Both the position numbers and the translations under genes were made by a program. A model generated the notes under the pieces. It was not told where the DNA came from. It searched no databases and saw nothing but the letters and a program-made list of their open reading frames with translations. Shown piece by piece: positions 41,162 through 51,693 of a stretch of 64,000 bases of DNA (the first letter of the stretch is position 1; the number at the start of each line of letters is the position of its first letter). The stretch is from Candidatus Borrarchaeum weybense (GTDB taxonomy: Archaea > Asgardarchaeota > Sifarchaeia > Borrarchaeales > Borrarchaeaceae), in assembly GCA_019057385.1 (NCBI GenBank), contig JAHQJS010000006.1:310001-374000 (forward strand), read 5' to 3'.

Positions 41162-41384
41162 CCCGTTTAAAAAACTTTCTATATATCTGACTTCTAAGGA
41201 TTCAGGTCTCATCTGCTGTATACGAGTAGTTGATAGCACATCGTATCAAGAAGTCTTGTTATGTTTCCAAGCAAAAAGGTTTATAGTTGAAGTTATGGAA
41301 ATACTAGCTCAGTGTTGATTTGGATTTGAATTGAGCACAAATCATCAACAAGGGAAGTCATAACTTTTTACTGGAGGTGCGGTT

Positions 41385-42317
41385 TTGAAATATAAACGCA
41401 TTCTAATTACCGATCCTGTTCATGATGATGGAATAAAAAAGTTGAAAGCAGCAGGTTTTACAGTTGAAGAACGATATGGAGAATCACCATCGGTGATTAA
41501 GGAATTGATAAGGGATTATGATGTGCTTATTGTTAGAAGTGCTACAAAAGTAACACGAGAAATGTTGGCAGAATCTTCACTTCAAGTAATTTGCCGTGCT
41601 GGTGTCGGTTTAGATAATATCGACTTGGAAGCTGCAAAGGAATACAACATAACTGTATTTAATACTCCTAATGCTCCAAGTGTCTCAGTTGCAGAATTAG
41701 TCATTGGGCTAATTATTGCTCTATTTCGCCATATTTCGATTGGAGATAAAGGTTTAAAAGAAGGAAAATGGCTTAAGAAGGAATTGAAGGGATTAGAATT
41801 AAAGGGAAAAACACTTGGTATTGTGGGGTTTGGAAATATAGGAGTGGAAGTTGCAAAACGAGCGAAATCATTTGAAATGACTGTTATAGCTTATGATGTT
41901 CTTGATAGTGCGTTAGAAAATGCCAAACAAATGAATGTTGAACCTTTCGGTCCTTCTAAAGATGCGCTTGAGGCGATATTAAGGAATGCTGATGTAATAA
42001 CGCTTCATGTTCCTCTCTTGTCCTCCACATATCATATGATTGGTGAACGAGAGTTTTCATTAATGAAGGACGGCGTTTATCTAATCAATGCTTCCCGTGG
42101 AGGAGTTGTCGATGAAAAAGCACTCCTAGAGGCAATTAGATCAGAAAAAGTTGCAGGTGCTGCTTTAGATGTATTTGAGAAAGAACCTCCAGGCAAATCG
42201 GAACTAATAAACGAACTAAATATAATAGCCACGCCCCACATCGGTTCAACTACTAAAGAGACACAAAGAAATGCATCTGTTATCCTAGCAAAAAAAATCA
42301 TTGAGTTTTTTAACTAA
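41385..42317 (+). CDS. serA: D-3-phosphoglycerate dehydrogenase (short form, no ACT domain)
   Basis: VRSATKVTREMLAESSLQVICRAGVGLDNIDLEAAKEYNITVFNTPNAPSVSVAEL, LGIVGFGNIGVEVAKRAK, INASRGGVVDE, ATPHIGSTTKE. Confidence 0.92.
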   Translation: MKYKRILITDPVHDDGIKKLKAAGFTVEERYGESPSVIKELIRDYDVLIVRSATKVTREMLAESSLQVICRAGVGLDNIDLEAAKEYNITVFNTPNAPSVSVAELVIGLIIALFRHISIGDKGLKEGKWLKKELKGLELKGKTLGIVGFGNIGVEVAKRAKSFEMTVIAYDVLDSALENAKQMNVEPFGPSKDALEAILRNADVITLHVPLLSSTYHMIGEREFSLMKDGVYLINASRGGVVDEKALLEAIRSEKVAGAALDVFEKEPPGKSELINELNIIATPHIGSTTKETQRNASVILAKKIIEFFN

Positions 42318-42476
42318 TCGGTGCGATTGCAGTTAATCTGCGGAGGAGTTCACTAGAAAAAATTTAATAGATTGATAGCGGGTTTTTCGTAGTAAGGTGA
42401 TCGTCATAAGAAGTGTGTTTTAAACTTCTTTTAATGCGATATGACAAAGAATGATTTAGACCGCTGAGGAGTCATT

Positions 42477-42920
42477 TTGAGCCATACTAGTAAACGACGT
42501 GCATATGATTTTATTTTTAAAATAGCAGTCGTTGGTCCTAATGACTTTCTGAAAGATCAAGTACTACACCTAGTCTCAGGGGGCAACGTAGGAATCGACG
42601 GTCTACGAATACATGTAGGTGACGCTGATCACACGGACCGAATTAAACTGAGTTATTGGTTGCCGCATCAAGATGCCTACAAAGTATTGGTGTCTCTGGC
42701 GCTTAAGGGTGCTCACGGCGCTCTAATTGTCTTAGGTGAAGACGATATTGAAACCTTGGCTAAATATCGTGCTGAAGTGAATAAGAAATGCGGTGAAATA
42801 CCAACCACACATCTTCTCATTGGAAAAAGTATGAAACCCGAAGAGATAAATAAGATGGCCGATATTAAAATGAATGAACTAGCCGTTAAAATAAGAGACA
42901 GAATCACAAAAGAAGTATAA
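42477..42920 (+). CDS. Ras/Rab-like small GTPase-fold protein lacking P-loop (pseudo-GTPase candidate)
   Basis: YDFIFKIAVVGPNDFLKDQVL...DRIKLSYWLPHQDAYKVLVSLALKGAHGALIVLGEDD...IPTTHLLIG follows the small-GTPase pattern without GxxxxGK[ST] or DxxGQE. Confidence 0.68.
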   Translation: MSHTSKRRAYDFIFKIAVVGPNDFLKDQVLHLVSGGNVGIDGLRIHVGDADHTDRIKLSYWLPHQDAYKVLVSLALKGAHGALIVLGEDDIETLAKYRAEVNKKCGEIPTTHLLIGKSMKPEEINKMADIKMNELAVKIRDRITKEV

Positions 42921-43179
42921 GTCTATCACGCTTTTCAATTTGTACCGAATGAACTGAACTGTTTTTTCGTTGACCTAAGGTTTTCTTTTGATTCAATGTC
43001 GGCTATGATCTGACTATTCTCATTTTGAATCAATTACTGAGAAATAACTTTTTATTTGGACGAAATCCGCTCGATTTTTCTTCCTATACAATGTTTATTA
43101 ATGTCAAGTACTAATATATAGGTATATAAATCATCTTTAAGTAAGACCAATTCTTATTGCTATAGAATGGCGAACTATC

Positions 43180-43626
43180 TTGAGCGTGCAACTAAAGCAG
43201 CGTGATTATAGATTTATTTTCAAAATAGCAGTTACCGGACCCGATGATTACCTAAACGACAAAATTTTGCGTCTAATATCCTATGACAACATTATGGTCG
43301 ACGGAATAGGCGTACATGTTGGACGTGTTGCTTCTGAACAAGTTAAGGTCTCTTATTGGCATCCTCACAAGAGTGCCTTTCAGATACTAGTTCAAAAAAG
43401 TTATCAAGGAGCGAAAGGGGCTCTGATCGTTGCGTCAAAGTCTAAAGAAGATAAAGAAGCAGCGATGCGGTATCGCACGGAGATAAAGAAAAAATGCGGT
43501 AATATACCCACATCACTTCTTATTATTGACAGGAATAAGGCGTCAACAGCAATAAGTAATATGGCCCACCTTATGGTGCGTGAACTAGTCGCTAGGATCA
43601 GAAAGAGGACTTTATACAAAGTGTAA
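43180..43626 (+). CDS. Second Ras/Rab-like P-loop-less protein, paralogue of 42477-42920
   Basis: YRFIFKIAVTGPDDYLNDKILRLI...EQVKVSYWHPHKSAFQILVQKSYQGAKGALIVASKSKEDKEAAMRYRTEIKKKCGNIPTSLLIID. Confidence 0.68.
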   Translation: MSVQLKQRDYRFIFKIAVTGPDDYLNDKILRLISYDNIMVDGIGVHVGRVASEQVKVSYWHPHKSAFQILVQKSYQGAKGALIVASKSKEDKEAAMRYRTEIKKKCGNIPTSLLIIDRNKASTAISNMAHLMVRELVARIRKRTLYKV

Positions 43627-43761
43627 GATTGACACGCTATTTACTTTAACTTTTTTAGAATGAAAAAAGTTAAAAACAATCCTTCTTTTCCACTATTTGT
43701 TTTCTCTCCCTGGATGTAGCGTTATATACGCTGAACGTGAAAGATTTGGGAGGTAGTTTTA

Positions 43762-44346
43762 ATGGGTTTATATTCTTATGTTGAGAAAATGTGGAAAGAC
43801 AAAGACTCGAAAGTTATGAAAAGACTTTCACGGCAAAGGCGCATAAAATGGAGGCGTCAACCCGCAACAGTTCGCATAGACCGACCAACACGTATTGATC
43901 GTGCGAGGAAATTAGGATATAAAGCAAAACAAGGTTTCGTTTTAGCTAGAGTTCGAGTTCGACGTGGGTCACGACAAAAACCTCGCCCAACACGTGGCAG
44001 GCGATCAAAGCGCATGGGTGTTACAAAAATTACATTAGGGAAGTCTAGACAGGTTATGGCCGAAGAAAACGCTGAAAGAAGATTTCCCAATTTACGTGTG
44101 CTTAATAGTTATTGGGTGGAAGCAGATGGTATGTATAAGTGGTTTGAAATAATTCTAGTTGATCCAAACCATCCAGTGATTCAGTCTGATCCTAGAATAA
44201 ATTGGATTTGTGATCCAACTCATAAAGGTAGGGCTGCACGAGGACTAACAAGTGCTGGGAAAAAGTCAAGAGGTCTACGTAAGAAAGGATTAGGCACAGA
44301 GAAAATACGTCCTAGTTTGGCAAGCCACAGGCATCGAGGAAAATAA
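43762..44346 (+). CDS. rpl15e: 50S ribosomal protein L15e
   Basis: [59 protein letters not shown]. Confidence 0.97.
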   Translation: MGLYSYVEKMWKDKDSKVMKRLSRQRRIKWRRQPATVRIDRPTRIDRARKLGYKAKQGFVLARVRVRRGSRQKPRPTRGRRSKRMGVTKITLGKSRQVMAEENAERRFPNLRVLNSYWVEADGMYKWFEIILVDPNHPVIQSDPRINWICDPTHKGRAARGLTSAGKKSRGLRKKGLGTEKIRPSLASHRHRGK

Positions 44347-44503
44347 TCTTTTTTCTTACTATACTATAAGTCCTTTCCTTCTATTTTTCTTAGAAGGCTG
44401 TAATAGATGATCTCCACAATGTAATCTGATTACATCTATTTAGTACTTCATTAGTTTCCTCAATATCCACTAATCTTTTTTAACAAATCAAGCCGATAAT
44501 AAC

Positions 44504-44998
44504 TTGAGATTTCTAACCTTTGTGATGCCAATGAGTAAGAAAAATGATTTTACCTTCCAGATTTCTTCTGTTGAGTTTACAACGCACGTTCATGCAACAG
44601 AAGATTTAGATAAAGTTACGCAAGCACTCCTCTTTTTAATACCTGATAATATTCACGATAAACTCAAATTAAAAGTAGATAAAGTTAGAGGACATTGGAA
44701 AAACCCAATATCCCTTTTAAAGACAAAATTTACCGATACCGATGATGTCATGCAAATAATCAAGCATATAACAACTGGTTTAGATGATCAAGATAAATCT
44801 GTAGTTAGGGAAGGGCTGGAAAGAAGAATCGATAAATCACATTTATATCTTCGGTTTGATAAACAATCTGCCTTCAAGGGCTACTTCAAATTAAAGGATG
44901 AAGATGATGTAATACGAATTAAAATAACGTTTACTATTTATCCTTCACCAACACGTGAAAAAGTTAAATCAATTAGCGAAAGCTTGTTAATGGAATAA
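44504..44998 (+). CDS. RNA-binding protein, archaeal exosome-operon type (COG1325/DUF54-like)
   Basis: FQISSVEFTTHVHATEDLDKVTQALLFLIP...KVRGHWKNPISLLKTKF; between rpl15e and rnp3. Confidence 0.82.
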   Translation: MRFLTFVMPMSKKNDFTFQISSVEFTTHVHATEDLDKVTQALLFLIPDNIHDKLKLKVDKVRGHWKNPISLLKTKFTDTDDVMQIIKHITTGLDDQDKSVVREGLERRIDKSHLYLRFDKQSAFKGYFKLKDEDDVIRIKITFTIYPSPTREKVKSISESLLME

Positions 44999-45025
44999 TT
45001 GACTGTCCTATTATGGTGACATGGG

Positions 45026-45739
45026 ATGAAGGGGAGTTACGATGTTCATGTTCATTCAACTCATTCTGGCGGTATATCTACTCTATCAGAAATGATTAAG
45101 ATGGCACATCGTTTGGGACACCAAAGCATTTGTCTATCAGATTTTGGTGCTATAGATCCCTCTCAGGTTGCATCTCTTCTCAAAGAATGTAAAGGTTTGA
45201 CTCCAACTGTATATTCACGAGCAGACATTTCTCCAAAAACACCACGTGAATTATCACACAAACTTAACTATATTAGAAGGAAGATAGATTTAATCGCCGT
45301 TGAGTGTTCTTCAGAAAATGTATGCAGATTCGCGTCGACTAATAGATTTATAGACATTTTAACTCTTGCTCCCACTGCAAAGGCGTCCGTATTCACAGAA
45401 TTGGTTGCTCGTAATTGTTCAAAAAATGGCATCGCATTAGAACTCACTTTGATCCCTTTTATAAGATATTATGGTAAGGTCCGGGCGAAACTCTTACGGA
45501 TGTGGAGAAAAATACTTGCTGTTGCACTTCGAAATAATGTTATGTTCGCAATTGGAACTGGAGCACTCAGTAAATATGAGTTAAGAGGTTCACGAGAAAT
45601 GCTACTATTAGCAAAACTTGTCGGTTTGCCTCATGACTTAGCAAAACAAAGCCTCATAGAGACTCCTTTCAAATTGATAGAACGACGTATCCTTGAGAGA
45701 CGTGGGAAGAGTCTTATGCAAGGGGTTAGAACCTTATAA
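45026..45739 (+). CDS. rnp3: Ribonuclease P protein component 3 (Rpp30)
   Basis: YDVHVHS...SICLSDFG, IDLIAVECSSENVCRFASTNRFIDILTL, position in the rpl15e-rnp operon. Confidence 0.87.
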   Translation: MKGSYDVHVHSTHSGGISTLSEMIKMAHRLGHQSICLSDFGAIDPSQVASLLKECKGLTPTVYSRADISPKTPRELSHKLNYIRRKIDLIAVECSSENVCRFASTNRFIDILTLAPTAKASVFTELVARNCSKNGIALELTLIPFIRYYGKVRAKLLRMWRKILAVALRNNVMFAIGTGALSKYELRGSREMLLLAKLVGLPHDLAKQSLIETPFKLIERRILERRGKSLMQGVRTL

Positions 45740-45743
45740 GTAT

Positions 45744-47270
45744 TTATAAAACTGCGGAATACTTGATATAATTCCACGTTTTATGATAATCATCAATCTT
45801 TCCGTGAGATGAAAGACCAGCCTTAAGGTTATCGGGCTGTGCGCTCGTCACCGAGTTCAAGACATGCTTCATTAATACTGTTTTTGTAAGTATTTCGGCA
45901 GTCTTGAAGGAAGTTATCCCGCTATGCTTAAAAAGGTCACGGATCATCGACCATCTACGGTAAGGACTGCTCTTTTTCACACGGGGCTCGATGAACTCCC
46001 CGACGTGTGAGAGCACCCAATCGTAGACGGCTGGAATTGCTTCCCTGAAACCCAAACCTCTTCGAGCTATTACATAACTTGCTAAGTGATGTACCGTCAA
46101 ATTATGTAATCCTGAATACTTATATTCCCCAATGAGCGAGGTATATCCGGGAAATACTTTTCTGAAGGACACACCGCGCTTTTGGCATTTTCTCTCTAAT
46201 AGTTGCAAGGCAGTAGTCTTCAAATTGCTTAATTTTCGGTTGCGTTTTGTATTATAGGAAAATTCTTGGTCGAAATGTAAATTCTCGACCACAATGCCCT
46301 TGCCTTTGTTGATGCAGTAATTGACGACTTTATCCATTTTATAGGAGATATAATCATTACGTTTATCTGTTCTATAACTATGCAGGTTGTCAAACGAGAT
46401 GCTATGATACGAGAGCAGAGTGCCGTGCTGGTCTACATTGGTTAACGCCACAAAATTATAGTTGAAATCTAAGCCGATGGCACCATGTTCGTAGCCGTAA
46501 CGTGGTGCGGGTTCGGGCAGTTCATAGGACACATGGACGAAGTAGCGCAGTTTCCTTTTGAAGAGCTTCCTTTTTACGGTTACCGTGTATTTATCAGCAT
46601 TAAGAATCTGCTGAAACCACACTTCCTGCACAAGGTTTACGGACATGGGAATGATCAGCCACGTGCGTCCTTTCTGCTTGGAAAAGGTTCGTATCGTGAC
46701 CGTTTTATCAGGCAATACCTTGATGTTCAGGTTTTTCAATCCTTTTTGTTTCTTTCCTACACAACTGAAGGAAGAATCCCGTCGTATCCTGAACTCTTCT
46801 CTAGTTATGTTGCCGCGTATTCTCTGCCTAAATAAGTTCTTAGTGCCGAATACTACAGATTCGAGATGTAAATTGGGTAGTTTCGTCATTATCGAGGATC
46901 TGCGGGCGTATAAGCCCTTCAACCGGCGATCATGTGTGTCTTGCTCCTTTATGGTGTTGATTTTTTTGATAATGACTGTTATCTGCTGTGTCATGTATTT
47001 CCGTCGTTTTTCCAGCCATGTTTTCTGTGCTTCCAGTTTCGCCTTGTTATCAATCAAGATGGTATTAACATATGGGTTATTGTGACACAGGCTCATCAAA
47101 CACTGTTGGATGGTTTTCCCCTCACCGAAGCGTGTTGCCATGTAGTCCTCGCCATGAAACAACAGGTTATAGCCGATGCGTTTCACCCGGTTATAGATGG
47201 TGAAGAGCTCATGGAGTTTGCGTTCTTGTGCCTCATCGGGATAAATCCTGAATTTGACGGTCTGAATCAT
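45744..47270 (-). mobile_element. tnpB-like: IS605 OrfB/TnpB-like protein, atypical (no Zn finger seen)
   Basis: TVKFRIYPDEAQERKLHELF N-terminus; RuvC-like GAIGLDFNYNFVALTNVD and GIVVENLHFDQEF; FPGYTSLIGEYKYSGLHNLTVHHLASYVIARRGLGF. Confidence 0.8.
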
Positions 47271-47546
47271 GGTGATCGCCTTCTCCTTTATACCTTAGAT
47301 TACTGTTAGTTAATAAAGCCCACACTTTTAGGATTACATCGCACCGAATCGCACACTGAGATCACAACTTGTAATAATAGCTTGAAATTAATTAGTAATA
47401 AAATTACAGTAAAGAATTACTCAGCATAGTAATTTGAAAATAATCCGGTAGCAAATTTTAAAATTATCAAATTCATTTTTTGGAGTGTAGGATACAAGGA
47501 AAAAATGTAAATAATCCAAAAACCATGTTTATGTGGAGAGATATGG

Positions 47547-48443
47547 TTGGATATTTCATCGTTCGTTTCAACAATAGTTAATTGGGCAGTTGCATATTAT
47601 ATCGCAATTTTAGTGATAGCTAATATCCTTTTGGTAATCGCTACTTGGATCGCTATAATTCAGACCTACCGTTCTCGGCCTATAAAATTAGAAGTCAGAA
47701 AAAAGCATTCTGATGATTTAAAAGAAATTATACATGAATGGAAGTCTCAGATACCTTCACCCGAGAGGGCAATGAATGTGGTTGTCACTGAACCACTGGT
47801 TATTGAAATCTCTGCAGAAAAGGAATATCTTTTTTCCGATCTAAGAAATCATATGCCTAGTGAATTAAAATTATTTGATGTTTGGGATACATACAAGGAA
47901 GCGCTCCATCAATACAACAATCGGCGTTATACTCTTTTCCAAAATATAAAAAATGAAGCCTTAAATCGTACAGGATTACTTATCAGAGAAGGATCTGAAT
48001 CCGGAGTCCTCCGTATAGATTTTTGTAAACAAATTTACGCCAATGTATTTTATACCGCTGAAGGAAGAAAAAAAGACTATACAGACTCTGATTATAGATC
48101 TAACCCTATTAATAACAATGAAATCATGCTTGCATGTGATAATCAAAGCATAGCGCATATAAATAGCGAATTACTAGATGAAATAAAACGTGTTCATCAG
48201 AACTGGATGGATGAACTTAACCGCGAATCAGAATTTGTTAAAGAAGCAAGAAATTTAAGTTCTTTAAAGAATCAATTGGAAACTTCTAAAATGCAATTAG
48301 AGCGAGAATTAAAGGAATATAAACGGATTCCAATACTCCCTAAAGATTGTAAATATATTGGATGGGCTCTTTCTGGTGTTTTGGACTCGATAAAGGGAAA
48401 GATAAAACAGTTATTGAAAACAATTAGTGAACTGCTAAAGTAG
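47547..48443 (+). CDS. Hypothetical membrane-anchored, coiled-coil protein
   Basis: N-terminal TM segment VAYYIAILVIANILLVIATWIAIIQ, then long helical region. Confidence 0.6.
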   Translation: MDISSFVSTIVNWAVAYYIAILVIANILLVIATWIAIIQTYRSRPIKLEVRKKHSDDLKEIIHEWKSQIPSPERAMNVVVTEPLVIEISAEKEYLFSDLRNHMPSELKLFDVWDTYKEALHQYNNRRYTLFQNIKNEALNRTGLLIREGSESGVLRIDFCKQIYANVFYTAEGRKKDYTDSDYRSNPINNNEIMLACDNQSIAHINSELLDEIKRVHQNWMDELNRESEFVKEARNLSSLKNQLETSKMQLERELKEYKRIPILPKDCKYIGWALSGVLDSIKGKIKQLLKTISELLK

Positions 48444-48529
48444 TTTTCAGCCAAAGTCAATTTCAAAATTTTCAAATTGATATAAATGAAAATTGAAAAG
48501 CATTTTCTAGTTGAAAAAAGTCATTCGAG

Positions 48530-49141
48530 TTGATTAAGTTGTCTGAGTTTGATCAAACACTCTTTCATTTCATAGAATATCCAAACGAAGAACGATATCT
48601 CGAATTTAAAGAGTCTATACCTTGGGATAGAAAAGAAAACTCTGTCAACATAATAAAAGCTATATTAGCCCTTTCGAATTTGAAAGATGGTGGTTGGATC
48701 GTCATAGGGAAGAAGGAACTGCCTGACGGATCATATATTTTAACTGGCATGAAGCTTAGTGACTTTGAGACGTATGATTCTGATCAGATGAAAGACTTTG
48801 TTAATAATAAATATGCAGATCCCTATGTGACCTTCTCTCTCCACAAAGTAGAATATAAAGGCAACAAATTTATGCTCATCAAAGTAGAAGAATTTGAAGA
48901 GGTGCCAGTTATTTGCAAGAGAGATTATCGCGATATTTTATACAAAGGTCGGATTTATTGTAGATCAAGGACGAAACCAGAAAGTATTGCTGTTCCGGGC
49001 CAAGTTGAAATGAGGGAAATTTTAGAAATAGCAACGGATAAGAGAGCCCTACGCTTTTTACAGCGGATTGAACGCTTCGGGATGAAACTAACACCAACAG
49101 ATGAAGAATTATTTAACAAACAATTGGAGGATCTGGAGTAA
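48530..49141 (+). CDS. AlbA_2 / Schlafen-like (divergent AAA_4) domain protein
   Basis: ERYLEFKESIPWDRKENSVNIIKAILALSNLKDGGWIVIGKKE...YKGRIYCRSRTKPE. Confidence 0.78.
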   Translation: MIKLSEFDQTLFHFIEYPNEERYLEFKESIPWDRKENSVNIIKAILALSNLKDGGWIVIGKKELPDGSYILTGMKLSDFETYDSDQMKDFVNNKYADPYVTFSLHKVEYKGNKFMLIKVEEFEEVPVICKRDYRDILYKGRIYCRSRTKPESIAVPGQVEMREILEIATDKRALRFLQRIERFGMKLTPTDEELFNKQLEDLE

Positions 49142-49839
49142 TGCGAGAACTACCTAGCAGTGAGCAAGTCCTAGAAAAAATCAAATCCCGTGGATATTGG
49201 AAAGTAATCATACGACCACTTCAATTTAAAAAAACGCGTATAAACTCCCTGAAGGAGTGCATAAAACTTGTTGAAGAGAACAGCGTTCGTTTTAGAGGAT
49301 GGGATTATCCCATGTTCTCTAGAAAACACGTAAGGATTAAGGAAGACTATGTTGAATCTATAATTGATATGGACGATCATATAGAAGTGTGGCGGATGTA
49401 TCAAAGCGGCCAGTTTGCCCATCTAGTTGGAGTTTATGAAGATTGGTGGAAATATGAAGAAGTAAAACTTAAGTATGGGGGACCAGTACTAAGTACGCTC
49501 TCAACTCTTTATACCGTTACTGTGATCTATGAATTTGCATCACGTTTAGCTCGGAAAAATTTGTTCGAGAATCGTTTTAACCTGTCAATACAATTGAATG
49601 GAATGAAAAACCGTACATTACAAACCCTTGACTTTAGAAGAATCCTTTTTCGTACGTATACATGCGATCTCAAGGAGATTACTGATGCTAGAGAACTTTC
49701 TGCAGAGGAAATTATTACTAAACCTTATGATCTTGCATTGAATCATACAATCCAGATTTTTGCGCGGTTTAACTGGATGGACCCTCCTAAAGAAATCCTT
49801 AAACAGGACCAAAAGAAATTTCTCGAAGGTAGATTGTAG
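49141..49839 (+). CDS. Hypothetical protein, translationally coupled (TAATG) to AlbA_2 gene
   Basis: Start ATG overlaps the preceding TAA; 232-aa ORF. Confidence 0.65.
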   Translation: MRELPSSEQVLEKIKSRGYWKVIIRPLQFKKTRINSLKECIKLVEENSVRFRGWDYPMFSRKHVRIKEDYVESIIDMDDHIEVWRMYQSGQFAHLVGVYEDWWKYEEVKLKYGGPVLSTLSTLYTVTVIYEFASRLARKNLFENRFNLSIQLNGMKNRTLQTLDFRRILFRTYTCDLKEITDARELSAEEIITKPYDLALNHTIQIFARFNWMDPPKEILKQDQKKFLEGRL

Positions 49840-49891
49840 TCCGCAGCAATTACACCATGTTAGAATAATCGATGAAGAGAAGGAGTAAGCA

Positions 49892-50248
49892 ATGGTTAAA
49901 GAAGAGAAAAGCAGATACATAGCTTTTGAAGTAATTATTGAAGAAGATACTCCATTAGAGGTGATTTCTGTTTTTAATTCTATTTCACGATCGATTTTGT
50001 CACTTTACGGTGAGATTGAAGCCAGCCAAAGCGGTATTTGGCTCATTGAATTTGACGCTGAGACGTGCTATGGTATTCTAAGATGCACTTCAAAAAGTTT
50101 AGACAAGGTACAAACCGCTATGGCAATCGTTTCGAGTATTGATAATAGACCCACCATTATACGTTTGCTTAAAACTTCAGGAACAATTCGATCGCTTCGA
50201 TCAGCCCTCGAACAACCAGCATCGACCAGTGAAGATCTGCAAAGTTAA
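49892..50248 (+). CDS. rnp2: Ribonuclease P protein component 2 (Pop5)
   Basis: RYIAFEVIIEEDTPLEVISVFNSISRSILSLYGEIEASQSGIWLIEFDAETCYGILRCTSKSLDKVQTAMAIVSSIDNRPTIIRLLKTSGTIRSL. Confidence 0.82.
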   Translation: MVKEEKSRYIAFEVIIEEDTPLEVISVFNSISRSILSLYGEIEASQSGIWLIEFDAETCYGILRCTSKSLDKVQTAMAIVSSIDNRPTIIRLLKTSGTIRSLRSALEQPASTSEDLQS

Positions 50249-50373
50249 TTTTGGTTCTCACGATCGTGATTCAAGGTCGAAGATTTATCCATGTCAGTCA
50301 CAATAATATTAACTCAAAAATTAGGGACTGCGAAAAAATAAAGAAAAAGGATTGAAAAGGTAGAAATTGTTTC

Positions 50374-51465
50374 TTAAAACATTTTTAGAGTTCGTTGAAT
50401 TGCGTTTAGTGTTGCTGAGACATCGTTTGCATTAATAGCGCCCATATGGCCAATTCGAAAGATTTTACCTTTCAGTTTGCCCAAACCGCCTGCCACGATA
50501 ACGCCTTCTTGTGATAATTGTCCTCTAAAGTCCGCATCTGCAATGCCATTATGATAGACTGCGCTCATTGTATTTGCAGCCCATCCATCCTCAGGAACGA
50601 GTTTAAAGTCCATCTCTGTAAGACCTTTGCGCATCATTTCTGCTAATTTTTCGTGCCGCGCAAACCGTGCCTCCATTCCTTCGCTAACTATTTGATTTAC
50701 ACTTTCATGGAGTGCATAGATTAAATTTACTGCAGGTGTACCGAAATAACTTGGATCACCGCGCTCATATGCTTGCATGATGGGCAACCAGTTGTCAATG
50801 GAAGTATAGAAACACTCAACGGGATGTTTAAGTTTAGCGTGTGCGTCTAAGGCCTTCTGGTTGAAATTCAGTATTGCAAGCCCTGGAGGAACACCCAATG
50901 CCTTCTGTGAACCTGTGAAGCATATATCTACATGATATTTGTCATGATACAATCGTTGTCCTGCAAGAGAACATACTGCGTCTACAATAAATATCGTATC
51001 AAAATCTTTGACAACATTACCAATGGCTTCGATGTCGTTCGCAATACCAGTCGATGTATCAACATGTGTCACTGTAAGGACTTTGTAGTCGTCACTTTCA
51101 AGTTTTTCACGCACCTCTGTAGGATCTGCTGCCTTTCCCCATTCTACTTGAATTTCGTCAACAGCGATTCCGTGTGCTTTGAAAATATCACTGTATCGCG
51201 CGCCGAACACCCCATTATTTACTACTAATGCTTTTTCTCCTCTTTGAATCACATTGGTTGCTGCCATCTCCATAGCTAGCGTCCCAGATCCCGCAATAAC
51301 AAAGGGTTGTCCTTCAGAAATGAAGACCTGTCTTAGTTTTCTTAAAGTATCTCCAAAGATAGAGATAAATTCTGGTGCTACGTGACTCACAGTTACTTTA
51401 CTTAGAGCCCGTATCACTTCTGGATCAAAATTAATCGGTCCAGGGATCATTAAAAGTTTTGCCAA
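50374..51465 (-). CDS. Class V aminotransferase (alanine/serine-glyoxylate type)
   Basis: MIPGPINFDPEVIRALS, GSGTLAMEMAATNVIQRGEKALVVNNGVFG, FIVDAVCSLAG, FTGSQKALGVPPGLAI. Confidence 0.92.
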   Translation of the reverse strand: MAKLLMIPGPINFDPEVIRALSKVTVSHVAPEFISIFGDTLRKLRQVFISEGQPFVIAGSGTLAMEMAATNVIQRGEKALVVNNGVFGARYSDIFKAHGIAVDEIQVEWGKAADPTEVREKLESDDYKVLTVTHVDTSTGIANDIEAIGNVVKDFDTIFIVDAVCSLAGQRLYHDKYHVDICFTGSQKALGVPPGLAILNFNQKALDAHAKLKHPVECFYTSIDNWLPIMQAYERGDPSYFGTPAVNLIYALHESVNQIVSEGMEARFARHEKLAEMMRKGLTEMDFKLVPEDGWAANTMSAVYHNGIADADFRGQLSQEGVIVAGGLGKLKGKIFRIGHMGAINANDVSATLNAIQRTLKMF

Positions 51466-51693
51466 TTTTGTTCACCTCTAATGTTCTTTTGATAGGGAAA
51501 GTCAGCTAGATTAAGCTGAGCTTTTGTCGTTACTGCTGATACAATGGTCTCAGGTATGTTGTCTAGCAAAAGTAGTGAAACAAGGTTCCAAAGTTTATGG
51601 CGTACACTTGCTTTACTCATTTCCTTGAGGTTGTTTTCATATTTCGCCGATACTCGGCTAATCGTTTTGGTATTCAAAAAACTCTCTAAACCT

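Noticed and set aside
46485-47309. Plus-strand ORFs 46485-46835, 46645-47085, 46932-47309
   Set aside because: Antisense to the TnpB-like gene with RuvC motifs; mutually overlapping and without motifs.
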